From Candidatus Harrisonbacteria bacterium CG10_big_fil_rev_8_21_14_0_10_44_23 (lineage in GTDB: Bacteria; Patescibacteriota; Minisyncoccia; UBA6257; 1-14-0-10-44-23): a stretch of DNA of 21,670 bases. Positions 14,096-20,903 of the stretch are shown piece after piece (position 1 is the stretch's first letter; the number at the start of each line of letters is the position of its first letter). The notes under the pieces were generated by a model. The model made no database searches. It saw only the letters and a list, made by a program, of their open reading frames with translations, and was not told the origin of the DNA. The position numbers and the translations under genes are program-made. The DNA lies in NCBI GenBank assembly GCA_002773475.1, contig PFBB01000004.1:1-21670 (forward strand). Reading direction: 5' to 3'.

Positions 14096-15456
14096 TGGCG
14101 ATAAAAGACTTAAAGCATGTTCATAAAAAAACTCGGTTAGGGGCCGATGTTTTTGTATTAAATAATGGGGCGGAGATAAACGCCGAGGCTGAAGCGATGC
14201 TCCAAGCCCTACACAGTCGCTCAACTGGAGGTTTTTTAGAACACTTAAAGAAACTTGAAGAACGAGGGGCAGAAAAATTTATGGCGAGTTTTTATGTTGG
14301 CTATGGCCACAAGTCTATTGGCGACTGCGGAAGCACGACTATATTTATTGAAGGGGTCTCCATGTTGGTGGCAAAAGCAATTCAAGACTGGCAACTATAT
14401 TCTGGACAAGAAAGCTCCACGCGCTACGTAGATTTTTCTAAACAGGCATTCATAAATCTAGCAGACTCAAAGGAGGGAGAAGAGATTCAAGAAACTTGGC
14501 GAGCTTTTTATTTGAAGGCACAGGATCCGGTGCGAGAAAGCCTGAAGAAGCGTTTTCCAATACAGGAAGGAGAAAAAGAGGCAATGTGGGAAAAGGCTAT
14601 TAATGCTAGAGCATTTGATATCACTCGATCATTTTTACCCGCTGGAGCAAGCACGAACTTAGCGTGGCATACTAATTTGCGCCAAGCAGCGGATCACATA
14701 ATGATCTTACGACACAGCCCCCTTTTGGAGGTGAGAGAATTAGCTCAGGCTATGGAGGAGGTTTTGCGAGAGGCATTTGAGAGCTCTTTTTCACACGAGC
14801 GATTTGAGACAACGGAAAATTATAACGAGGCCTGGCAGAAGACGGAAAACTATTATCACAACTCAAAGACCCCAGATTTTGCATTGGAAAAAAATGAGAT
14901 CGACGGGGGGGATCTAGAAAAATATCGAGAGATTTTAGAAAAACGACCAGAGAAAACCGAGTTGCCAAGATTTTTGGATGAGCTGGGGCATTTACAGTTT
15001 TCTTTCACTTTAGACTTCGGCTCATTTAGAGATATCCAAAGACATCGGGCGGTGATGCAAAGAATGCCGCTACTAACGGAAGAAATTGGTTTTCATCCTT
15101 GGTATTTAGCGGAGCTTCCAGACGATTTAAGAAAAGAGGCAGTAGAGTTGATTGAAGCGCAGCTAAAGAAGATAAACGATCTGGGCCTGAGCAAGGAAGA
15201 AAAACAGTATTATTTGCCAATGGGTTATTTAACTTCTTGCCGAGTTTCTGGCGGGCTACCGCAGATAGTCTATTTAGTAGAATTGCGAGCGACAAGATTT
15301 GTCCACCCAACTTTAAGAGAGCGGGCACAACAAATGGCAAAGGTCCTCGAAGAAAAATTTGGTAGTTCCGGGCTCAAATTGCACTTAGATGAAGATGCGC
15401 ATCGATTTGATGTGCGGCGAGGGGAGCACGATATAGTTGAGAAGGGCAGTGAGTAG
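14095..15456 (+). CDS. thyX: Long two-repeat ThyX-like FAD-dependent thymidylate synthase
   Basis: ThyX methylates dUMP to dTMP with methylene-tetrahydrofolate and FAD. This protein has 453 aa against about 220-250 for usual ThyX and contains two ThyX-like repeats. Repeat 1 (about 65-230) has GHKSIGDCG at 71-79, then DWQLYSGQESSTRY at 98-111, which keeps the Ser and the SxRY end of the RHRxxSxxxxSxRY signature but has lost RHR; WHTNLRQAADH follows at 191-201. Repeat 2 (about 295-430) has GHLQFSF and FRDIQRHRAVMQR at 311-323, which keeps RHR but has lost SxRY; LVELRATRFVHPTLRERAQ follows at 394-412. It overlaps fba by one base; tmk lies 210 nt downstream. Confidence 0.88.
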   Translation: MAIKDLKHVHKKTRLGADVFVLNNGAEINAEAEAMLQALHSRSTGGFLEHLKKLEERGAEKFMASFYVGYGHKSIGDCGSTTIFIEGVSMLVAKAIQDWQLYSGQESSTRYVDFSKQAFINLADSKEGEEIQETWRAFYLKAQDPVRESLKKRFPIQEGEKEAMWEKAINARAFDITRSFLPAGASTNLAWHTNLRQAADHIMILRHSPLLEVRELAQAMEEVLREAFESSFSHERFETTENYNEAWQKTENYYHNSKTPDFALEKNEIDGGDLEKYREILEKRPEKTELPRFLDELGHLQFSFTLDFGSFRDIQRHRAVMQRMPLLTEEIGFHPWYLAELPDDLRKEAVELIEAQLKKINDLGLSKEEKQYYLPMGYLTSCRVSGGLPQIVYLVELRATRFVHPTLRERAQQMAKVLEEKFGSSGLKLHLDEDAHRFDVRRGEHDIVEKGSE

Positions 15457-15497
15457 TTTGTAGTGAGTAGGAAGACAGGGACAGGGAGTAGTGAGTA
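15449..15497. repeat. Heptanucleotide array, 7 units, overlapping the thyX stop
   Basis: Seven units in uninterrupted 7-nt phase. GTGAGTA occurs three times among variants such as GTTTGTA and GGAAGAC. The first unit includes the thyX TAG stop. Confidence 0.75.
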
Positions 15498-15498
15498 G
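15460..15498. repeat. Imperfect 39-bp direct repeat, copy 1
   Basis: Starts GTAGTGAGTAGGAAGAC and ends GTAGTGAGTAG; matches copy 2 at 15547-15584 with a handful of changes and a one-base length difference. Each copy is built from heptamers. Confidence 0.7.
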
Positions 15499-15546
15499 CT
15501 TGCCCGCTTCGCCAAAGACTCGACGCAACTCAGCGAGTCGAGGTGG
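15499..15546. other. GC-rich spacer between the two direct repeats, with inverted repeats
   Basis: A 48-nt GC-rich stretch containing overlapping inverted repeats CTCGAC/GTCGAG (15519-15524, 15537-15542) and GACTCG/CGAGTC (15517-15522, 15534-15539). No T-run, no gene. The whole 15457-15666 gap between thyX and tmk contains only repeats; no promoter could be assigned with confidence. Confidence 0.5.
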
Positions 15547-15590
15547 GTAGTGAGCAGGAAGACGGGGATGGGGGTAGTGAGTAGTTGGTG
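15543..15590. repeat. Second heptamer array / direct repeat copy 2
   Basis: Seven units from GTGGGTA to GTTGGTG, one shortened to 6 nt. 15547-15584 is copy 2 of the 39-bp repeat. The following GTAGTTGGTGGCGAGAA (15581-15597) closely matches GTAGTTTGTGGCAAGAA in the rsmA leader (1603-1619). Confidence 0.7.
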
Positions 15591-15666
15591 GCGAGAACAA
15601 GAAGTTAAAAGTTTATAAAGTTAATAGTAAGAAGGAAGGAGGAAGAGGAGAAGTAAAGAAGCAAAT

Positions 15667-16350
15667 ATGAAAAAAGGAAAATTTATTGTGATAGAGGGAA
15701 CGGATGGGAGCGGAAAGAAAACTCAGGCAGATATATTACTGAAGAGACTAAGAGATGAGTCTAGAGATGTAAGTATTTTTGACTTTCCTCAATATGGAAA
15801 TAAATCGGCGCATTTTGTGGAGCGTTATTTAAGGGGTGAATACGGCGGGTTAGAAGAGGTTGGTCCGCACAAGGCCTCAATCTTTTATGCCTTAGATAGA
15901 TTTGAGGCGGGAGAGGAGATTAAAAAAGTTTTAGATAGCGGCGGGATCGCTTTATCTAACCGGTACGTTGGGTCAAACATGGGTCATCAAGGGGCAAAGT
16001 TCGACGACTCTTTTTTGAGGCAAGAGTATTTTAAATGGTTGTACGACCTAGAGTTTGGTTTATTGGGTATACCGAGGCCAGATTTAAATATTGTTTTGTT
16101 TGTTCCGCCAGAAGTTGGGCAGAAGTTGGTGGATAAAAAAGATAAGCGAGATTACACCAAAGGAAAAAAGAGGGATTTGCACGAGGAGAATATAGACCAT
16201 TTGAAGAAAACGGCTCAAGTGTATAGAGAGATGGTTGGGCTGTTTCCAACCGAGTTTGTGCTAGTGGACTGCACTGACGAGGGTGAACTGATGAGTATTG
16301 AAGATATCCATGAGAGGGTTTGGGATTTGGTAAAAAAACACATTAGCTGA
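15667..16350 (+). CDS. tmk: Thymidylate kinase (dTMP kinase)
   Basis: Phosphorylates dTMP to dTDP, the step after ThyX. 227 aa. P-loop GTDGSGKKTQ at 11-20, DFPQYG at 39-44 (substrate loop), ALDRFEAG at 75-82, SNRYVGSNMGHQG at 97-109, and a basic lid KRDYTKGKKRDLHE at 160-173. The P-loop residue after the essential Lys, usually Thr or Ser, is Lys18; other tmk proteins also vary here. Ends in TGA, which shows that TGA is a stop in this organism. Purine-rich sequence precedes ATG 15667, but no well-spaced Shine-Dalgarno. Confidence 0.95.
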   Translation: MKKGKFIVIEGTDGSGKKTQADILLKRLRDESRDVSIFDFPQYGNKSAHFVERYLRGEYGGLEEVGPHKASIFYALDRFEAGEEIKKVLDSGGIALSNRYVGSNMGHQGAKFDDSFLRQEYFKWLYDLEFGLLGIPRPDLNIVLFVPPEVGQKLVDKKDKRDYTKGKKRDLHEENIDHLKKTAQVYREMVGLFPTEFVLVDCTDEGELMSIEDIHERVWDLVKKHIS

Positions 16351-16417
16351 GGCGGCTCTTGCCAGAAACCCTAATTCTTGGTAGATTATTAGCACTTTAA
16401 TTTTGATTTAGATAAAT

Positions 16418-17107
16418 ATGGCACTAGAACTAAAAGCAGCGAAAAGAGATTTGGCCGGGAAAAAATTGAGTACTCTAAGAAATGAGGGCTTGGTTCCAGC
16501 TGAACTATACGGACGAGGTGTAGAAAATATCCACCTAGCGATAAAAAAAGAGGAATTTCTTCCTTTGTTTAGAAAAGCAGGAGAGAACAGCATGATCAAT
16601 CTTCAAGTTGGGTCAGATGTGCACCCAGTTTTAGTAAAGAACGCGCAGTGGCACCCAATATCCGATGAGATTGTTTCAATCGATTTTTACCAACCTAGAT
16701 TAGATGAGAAAATGGAGATCGATGTTCCACTGAGCTTCGAGGGTGAGTCCTCAGCAGTGAACGACTTAGATGGAATTTTGCTTAAGAATGCCAGCGAGCT
16801 TTCAATTTCTACCTTACCAACCAATATTCCTTCAGAAATCGTAGTCGATCTAACGAAAATTACTGAGATTGGCGGCAGCATCCACGTTAAGGACTTAAAC
16901 ATCCCAGAAGGGGTGGAGGTTTTGGATGATGCGGAGATGACAGTAGCCACAGTGACTGAGAAAATGTCAGTGGAAGAAGATGAGGCAATGGGACAGGAGG
17001 TTGACTTAGAAAATATTGAAAAAGAGGGTGGTGACGCTGAGCCTAAAGAAGGAGAAGAAAAATCTAAAGAAGGGAAGGGGGAGCCAGCCGAGGCTAGCGC
17101 AGAATAA
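16418..17107 (+). CDS. rplY: 50S ribosomal protein L25 (CTC/TL5 type)
   Basis: Binds 5S rRNA in the large subunit. 229 aa, so the long two-domain form. N-terminal L25 domain at about 1-90 (LRNEGLVPAELYGRG at 20-34, WHPISDEIVSIDFYQ at 68-82), then the beta-rich TL5/CTC domain at about 92-185 (VPLSFEGES, GGSIHVKDLNIPEGVEVL). The tail from about 187 is highly charged, mostly Glu and Lys, and likely disordered. No Shine-Dalgarno before ATG 16418. A strong terminator follows. Confidence 0.95.
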   Translation: MALELKAAKRDLAGKKLSTLRNEGLVPAELYGRGVENIHLAIKKEEFLPLFRKAGENSMINLQVGSDVHPVLVKNAQWHPISDEIVSIDFYQPRLDEKMEIDVPLSFEGESSAVNDLDGILLKNASELSISTLPTNIPSEIVVDLTKITEIGGSIHVKDLNIPEGVEVLDDAEMTVATVTEKMSVEEDEAMGQEVDLENIEKEGGDAEPKEGEEKSKEGKGEPAEASAE

Positions 17108-17128
17108 AATAGAAAAAGAATTCAATAA

Positions 17129-17151
17129 AATCCGCCGATGGCGGATTTTTT
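17129..17151 (+). terminator. Intrinsic terminator after rplY
   Basis: Stem AATCCGCC (17129-17136) with GGCGGATT (17140-17147), 3-nt loop GAT, six T at 17146-17151. Confidence 0.85.
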
Positions 17152-17158
17152 GTTGTGA

Positions 17159-17164
17159 TATAAT
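17159..17164 (+). promoter_or_regulatory. -10 box for the transglycosylase gene
   Basis: Perfect TATAAT just after the rplY terminator, 54 nt before ATG 17219. The -35 region overlaps the terminator and has no good TTGACA. Confidence 0.5.
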
Positions 17165-17218
17165 TAACTTAACGCTGTGCAGAGCGGTCGTTTTCGTCTG
17201 CGAGCGAGTAAATCAACA

Positions 17219-18667
17219 ATGAGACCAAAACCAAAACTTTGTTTAGATATTAAAAGTGGTAAAGCGCACCCTTACAATTCTAAGGAGGCGCGGATTCACC
17301 TTTCTCGGCCTGTCCCCCGAATACGGATTAGTGCCCCCTTAAAGGCTATCTTTGCTGGCGCAGTTGCGGCCTATTTTATTTTGGGATTTGTGGTTGCGCC
17401 AAACGCAACGGGAATTCATGCGGCCCAAAGTTCTACAGCTCAGGAGAGAGCGGCGTTAGAGGTTGAGCTTAAGGACCTCGAAAGGCAAATGACGGAATAT
17501 TCAAATACGATCGCGATTTATAAACAACAAGGTGCGACATTGCAGTCTGAAATAGATAGGATCAACGATAAAGTCTCTTATTTAAACAAGCAAATTAAAA
17601 CTATCACCTTAACTTTAGAAAAGCTGGGTTATGAGATCGAGGATACCCGAAGTCAGATTCACACAACTGAATCGCGACTAGAGAAGACGAGAACTGTTTT
17701 AACTAGCGCCCTCCAAGATATGTATGCTCAAGAGCAAGAGAACCTTGTGACGATTTTGTTAAAGAGCAACGACCTATCGGACTTTTTTACTGATTTTAAT
17801 GATATTCTCGATATCCAAGGTAGCTTGGGAACGATAATTCGAGAGATGACCACCCTGAGGGAGGACTTGTTGGAAGAAAAAGATCTTCTAGCAAGCCAAA
17901 GGACGGACGCACTAGCTTTGGCTGAGTTTCAAAAAGAAACAAAAGAGGTGGTGCTATCAACTAAACAGCAAAAAGACAGCTTACTAGCGAAGACCAAAGG
18001 GGAGGAGAAAAAATATCAAGAATATTTAGTTGAAACTCAAAAGAAGGCTGCAGACATAAGGCAAAGAATCTTTACTTTATTGGGTGGCGGGCAAATGACT
18101 TTTGAACAGGCGTACGATTTTGCAAAATATTCAGAAGGGTTAACTGGCACGAGGGCGGCCTTCCTTTTGGCGATCCTAGATAAGGAGTCGGCTTTGGGTC
18201 AATATGTTGGGAGTTGCACTTATCACAGCGCAATGGCTCCTGGTCCACCAAGCTCAAGGCGGGACGACATTACCCCATTCTTACAAATTACTGCAGAGTT
18301 GGGATTAGACCCAGAAACTACTAAAGTTTCTTGCGCGATTAGCCAGGACGGTGCTTATGGCGGAGCCATGGGCCCAAGCCAATTTATCCCAACTACTTGG
18401 ATGATGTATAGAAATAGAATTGCTGCTTTGACTGGTCATACCCCTCCAAATCCTTGGAACAACGGAGACGCCTTTGTGGCAACTGGACTTTATATTGCAG
18501 ACGCATTAAGTGCCTGTTCGCAGTTTACTGGAGTTGATCAAGAACGATGTGCGGCAGCTAGATACTATGCCGGAGGAAATTGGCAGAGACATCTATATAC
18601 CTACGGGGAAAGAGTGGTCAACAGAGCGGCTCAATTTGAGGAAGATATCAGAATAATTTCAGAATAG
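17219..18667 (+). CDS. Membrane-anchored coiled-coil protein with MltB-like lytic transglycosylase domain
   Basis: Probable peptidoglycan lytic enzyme. Start taken at ATG 17219; the frame is open to a GTG at 17177, but that extension is basic and overlaps the expected leader. Membrane segment at about residues 40-60, long coiled coil at about 71-286 similar in layout to the CwlO/PcsB/EnvC type, then a lysozyme-like domain to the end of 482 aa. The latter shows FLLAILDKESALG (catalytic Glu about 323) and GGAMGPSQFIPTTW (about 381-394), the MltB-type motif. Several Cys in the outer domain may form disulfides. Nine bases separate it from the open frame of the RodZ-like gene, so the two are probably co-transcribed. 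Confidence 0.88.
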   Translation: MRPKPKLCLDIKSGKAHPYNSKEARIHLSRPVPRIRISAPLKAIFAGAVAAYFILGFVVAPNATGIHAAQSSTAQERAALEVELKDLERQMTEYSNTIAIYKQQGATLQSEIDRINDKVSYLNKQIKTITLTLEKLGYEIEDTRSQIHTTESRLEKTRTVLTSALQDMYAQEQENLVTILLKSNDLSDFFTDFNDILDIQGSLGTIIREMTTLREDLLEEKDLLASQRTDALALAEFQKETKEVVLSTKQQKDSLLAKTKGEEKKYQEYLVETQKKAADIRQRIFTLLGGGQMTFEQAYDFAKYSEGLTGTRAAFLLAILDKESALGQYVGSCTYHSAMAPGPPSSRRDDITPFLQITAELGLDPETTKVSCAISQDGAYGGAMGPSQFIPTTWMMYRNRIAALTGHTPPNPWNNGDAFVATGLYIADALSACSQFTGVDQERCAAARYYAGGNWQRHLYTYGERVVNRAAQFEEDIRIISE

Positions 18668-18700
18668 GTCAAGTTCTTGCTCTGGAGGATTTTCTGCCCT

Positions 18701-19429
18701 ATGATAAGGGCAATGGAAAATCAATACTCAACCCTACAAGAGCTATTAAATAGCAAAATAGAAGAGAAACGCTTTACGATCGATCGACTAGGCCAAGTCA
18801 CCGACATCCCACGAGACTACCTAAGGGGTATATTAGAGGGCATGTACGAGGACCTGCCTCCCCGACCTTATGTAAGGGGCTATATTGTAAAGTTGGCCGA
18901 GGTCTTAGATCTTGATGAGGATTTGGTCTTGAATATGTATAGGAAAGAATCCTTGAGGGCGTCGGGGTCATTAGACCGATTGCCGGGAAATAGATTTGCG
19001 ATTAAAAAGTTTAGATATCGATGGATTATTGTCCCAATAATTATCTTAGCCATCTTGGCTTATGTGATTTTCTTTAGCCGAGTATCGGGGACTCCATATT
19101 TACAACTGAGCACTCCCCCAACCCAAGAGGATCCATACGTGGTAAATACTCCGACTATTGAGCTAGAGGGTAAGGTAGAGCCGGGAGATGCTGTTTTTGT
19201 TGATGGCGAAGAGTTGGCGGTGGGAAGCGACGGAGGATTCTCTTACATATACAACCTACAACCAGAGTTAAATACTATCAATTTCCAGGTGAAAAGATTT
19301 TTAGGAAAAGACATTTCGATTTCTAGGCGGGTGTTTTATGAAAAAGAAATTTTATTTGATGCCAACGGCGAGGCGGCTTCGACCTCAGCGGCGGATCTTT
19401 TAGAAGCGGGCGAAGGTGCGGTAAACTAA
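18701..19429 (+). CDS. RodZ-like membrane protein: HTH domain, one membrane helix, outer beta domain
   Basis: 242 aa from ATG 18701; ATG 18713 and TTG 18677 are in-frame alternatives. A GGAGG lies 13 nt before 18701 and an AAGGG directly before 18713, so the start is not settled. Residues about 11-80 are an HTH_25-type domain with the family hallmark PPRPYVRGYIVKLAEVLDLD. Membrane helix at about 108-126, then an outer beta domain at about 145-215 (VEPGDAVFVDGEELAVGSDG), similar to small Ig-like or carbohydrate-binding folds. RodZ links MreB to the wall machinery; whether MreB is present cannot be told here. Follows the transglycosylase gene, which fits a wall-growth role. Confidence 0.85.
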   Translation: MIRAMENQYSTLQELLNSKIEEKRFTIDRLGQVTDIPRDYLRGILEGMYEDLPPRPYVRGYIVKLAEVLDLDEDLVLNMYRKESLRASGSLDRLPGNRFAIKKFRYRWIIVPIIILAILAYVIFFSRVSGTPYLQLSTPPTQEDPYVVNTPTIELEGKVEPGDAVFVDGEELAVGSDGGFSYIYNLQPELNTINFQVKRFLGKDISISRRVFYEKEILFDANGEAASTSAADLLEAGEGAVN

Positions 19430-19438
19430 GAAGGCGGG

Positions 19439-19466
19439 TTTAAGTAATAAGATTTAAGAAATAAAA
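19439..19466. repeat. Heptamer-phased recA leader (2 x 14 bp)
   Basis: Two imperfect 14-mers, TTTAAGTAATAAGA and TTTAAGAAATAAAA, follow each other, giving four 7-nt units that end two bases before the recA ATG. AT-rich, so chance similarity is possible. Confidence 0.5.
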
Positions 19467-19468
19467 AT

Positions 19469-20524
19469 ATGGCAAAAAAAGCAAAGGCAAAAACAAAGAT
19501 AGACCCAGTAGAAGCAAAAGAAGCTCCAAAGGCAAAAAAAGAAGAAAACCAGATCCAGAACTTAGTTGCAGAACTACAGGGAAAATTTGGTGAAGGGGCG
19601 CTAATGACCCTAGGGCAGGCGCAAAGAGTGGATGTTGATGTAATTTCAACCGGTTCGTTTTCGTTAGACCTTGCTTTGGGTGTTGGTGGATTACCAAAGG
19701 GGCGAATTGTGGAAATATATGGACCAGAGGCGAGCGGAAAGACGACTCTAGCGTTAAATGTTATTGCCCAAGCACAAAAGAAAGGTAAACACTGTGCTTT
19801 TATCGATGCAGAGCATGCTCTCGACCCAGAATACGCAAAACGACTCGGAGTAAAGTTAGATGAGCTTTTAATTTCTCAACCAGACAACGGGGAAGAGGCA
19901 TTAAATATTGTTGATAGTTTGGTTAGATCTGGGATGATCTCGGTTGCAGTTGTTGACTCTGTCGCGGCACTAACCCCAAGAGCAGAAATAGAGGGCGAAA
20001 TGGGTACTCAGTTTATGGGTCTTCAAGCAAGAATGATGAGTCAAGCTCTAAGAAAGCTCACAGCCATTGCGGCTAGGCACGATGTGCTCATTATATTTAT
20101 TAATCAAATACGAATGAAGTTGGGAGTGATGTTTGGTAATCCAGAGACAACCCCCGGAGGAAAGGCGTTAAAGTTTTCTTCTTCGGTTAGGTTAGACATT
20201 CGAAGAATTGCTCAAATTAAAAAAGCCGAAGAAGTGGTTGGCGGCAGAGTGAAGGTAAAAGTAGTTAAAAATAAAGTAGCCCCCCCATTTAAGGTGGCAG
20301 AATTTAACGTAATGTATGGGAAGGGAATATCTTATGCGGGCGATGTTTTACAAACAGGGATAAAATATGGAACCGTAGAAAAGTCAGGAGCAACTTATAG
20401 CTTTGAAGGAGAAAAGATTGCAGTTGGAATGGAAAAAGCTACGGACAAAGTGGAGGAGGACGCCAAATTATTAAAAGCGATAGAAAAGGCGACGAGAGCG
20501 GCAGCTCGGGAGGCGCAGAAGTAG
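19469..20524 (+). CDS. recA: Recombinase RecA
   Basis: ATP-dependent strand-exchange protein for homologous recombination. 351 aa. An Ala/Lys-rich N-terminal extension of about 25 residues precedes the core. Visible are Walker A GPEASGKTT at 85-93, EHALDPEYAKRLGV (about 112-125), Walker B VAVVDSVAAL (about 158-167), GLQARMMSQALRK, loop 2 around GNPETTPGGKALKF and KNKVAPPFK. The C-terminal acidic tail is short and rather basic (ATRAAAREAQK). No Shine-Dalgarno and no SOS box recognised upstream. It shares a terminator with the convergent 68-aa gene. Confidence 0.99.
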   Translation: MAKKAKAKTKIDPVEAKEAPKAKKEENQIQNLVAELQGKFGEGALMTLGQAQRVDVDVISTGSFSLDLALGVGGLPKGRIVEIYGPEASGKTTLALNVIAQAQKKGKHCAFIDAEHALDPEYAKRLGVKLDELLISQPDNGEEALNIVDSLVRSGMISVAVVDSVAALTPRAEIEGEMGTQFMGLQARMMSQALRKLTAIAARHDVLIIFINQIRMKLGVMFGNPETTPGGKALKFSSSVRLDIRRIAQIKKAEEVVGGRVKVKVVKNKVAPPFKVAEFNVMYGKGISYAGDVLQTGIKYGTVEKSGATYSFEGEKIAVGMEKATDKVEEDAKLLKAIEKATRAAAREAQK

Positions 20525-20545
20525 CGCGGATTGGAATTAATGGGC

Positions 20546-20574
20546 AAAAAAAACCCGCCGAGAGGCGGGTTTTT
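20546..20574 (+). terminator. Bidirectional terminator between recA and the 68-aa gene
   Basis: Stem AAACCCGCC (20551-20559) with GGCGGGTTT (20564-20572), loop GAGA; T-run on the plus strand and eight A at 20546-20553 that serve as T-run on the minus strand. Confidence 0.85.
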
Positions 20575-20576
20575 AG

Positions 20577-20783
20577 TTACATACCAGGAGTTTCTTCTGC
20601 TGGAGCTTCGGCTGGGGCCTCAGGGGCTGGCGTTTCGCCACCTTCTGCTGGGGCTTCGGCTGGAGCTTCAGGAGCAGCGGCTGGTTCCATTGGAGCAGCG
20701 GCTGGTTCAACTGGAGCAGCGGCTGGCTCGGCTGGAGTAGCGGCTGGGTCCATTACCTGGTCGTTCTGGGTGTTCTCGTCCAT
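20577..20783 (-). CDS. Ala/Pro/Glu-rich low-complexity small protein
   Basis: 68 aa made almost wholly of A, P, E, with repeated EPAAAP and EAPAEAPAE blocks after an acidic MDENTQNDQVMDP start. No membrane segment, no fold visible; likely disordered. The stop abuts the recA terminator and the start ATG 20783 has no Shine-Dalgarno. The plus-strand frame over the same bases is Leu/Arg-rich and has no start context, so the minus frame is preferred. Repeats could expand or shrink between strains. Confidence 0.6.
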   Translation of the reverse strand: MDENTQNDQVMDPAATPAEPAAAPVEPAAAPMEPAAAPEAPAEAPAEGGETPAPEAPAEAPAEETPGM

Positions 20784-20834
20784 AAATAAAATAACTTAGT
20801 GAACTGATAACAGAATCGACCTTGAAATAATTAA

Positions 20835-20854
20835 GTGCCTGAAAAATCAAGCAC
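20835..20854 (-). terminator. Weak candidate terminator after the ATP-grasp gene
   Basis: Arms GTGCCTGA (20835-20842) and TCAAGCAC (20847-20854) pair over 8 bp with one G-U in a 4-nt loop; the downstream minus-strand tract is T-rich but interrupted. Confidence 0.35.
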
Positions 20855-20903
20855 CCATAACAATAGGTTAGCAAATTTCTAGCTAATTAACAACTAAATT
20901 GAC

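Noticed and set aside
20531..20740. Plus-strand Leu/Arg/Gln-rich frame opposite the Ala/Pro/Glu gene
   Set aside because: Its composition is the complement of the GCT/GAA repeats on the other strand, and it begins inside the recA terminator.
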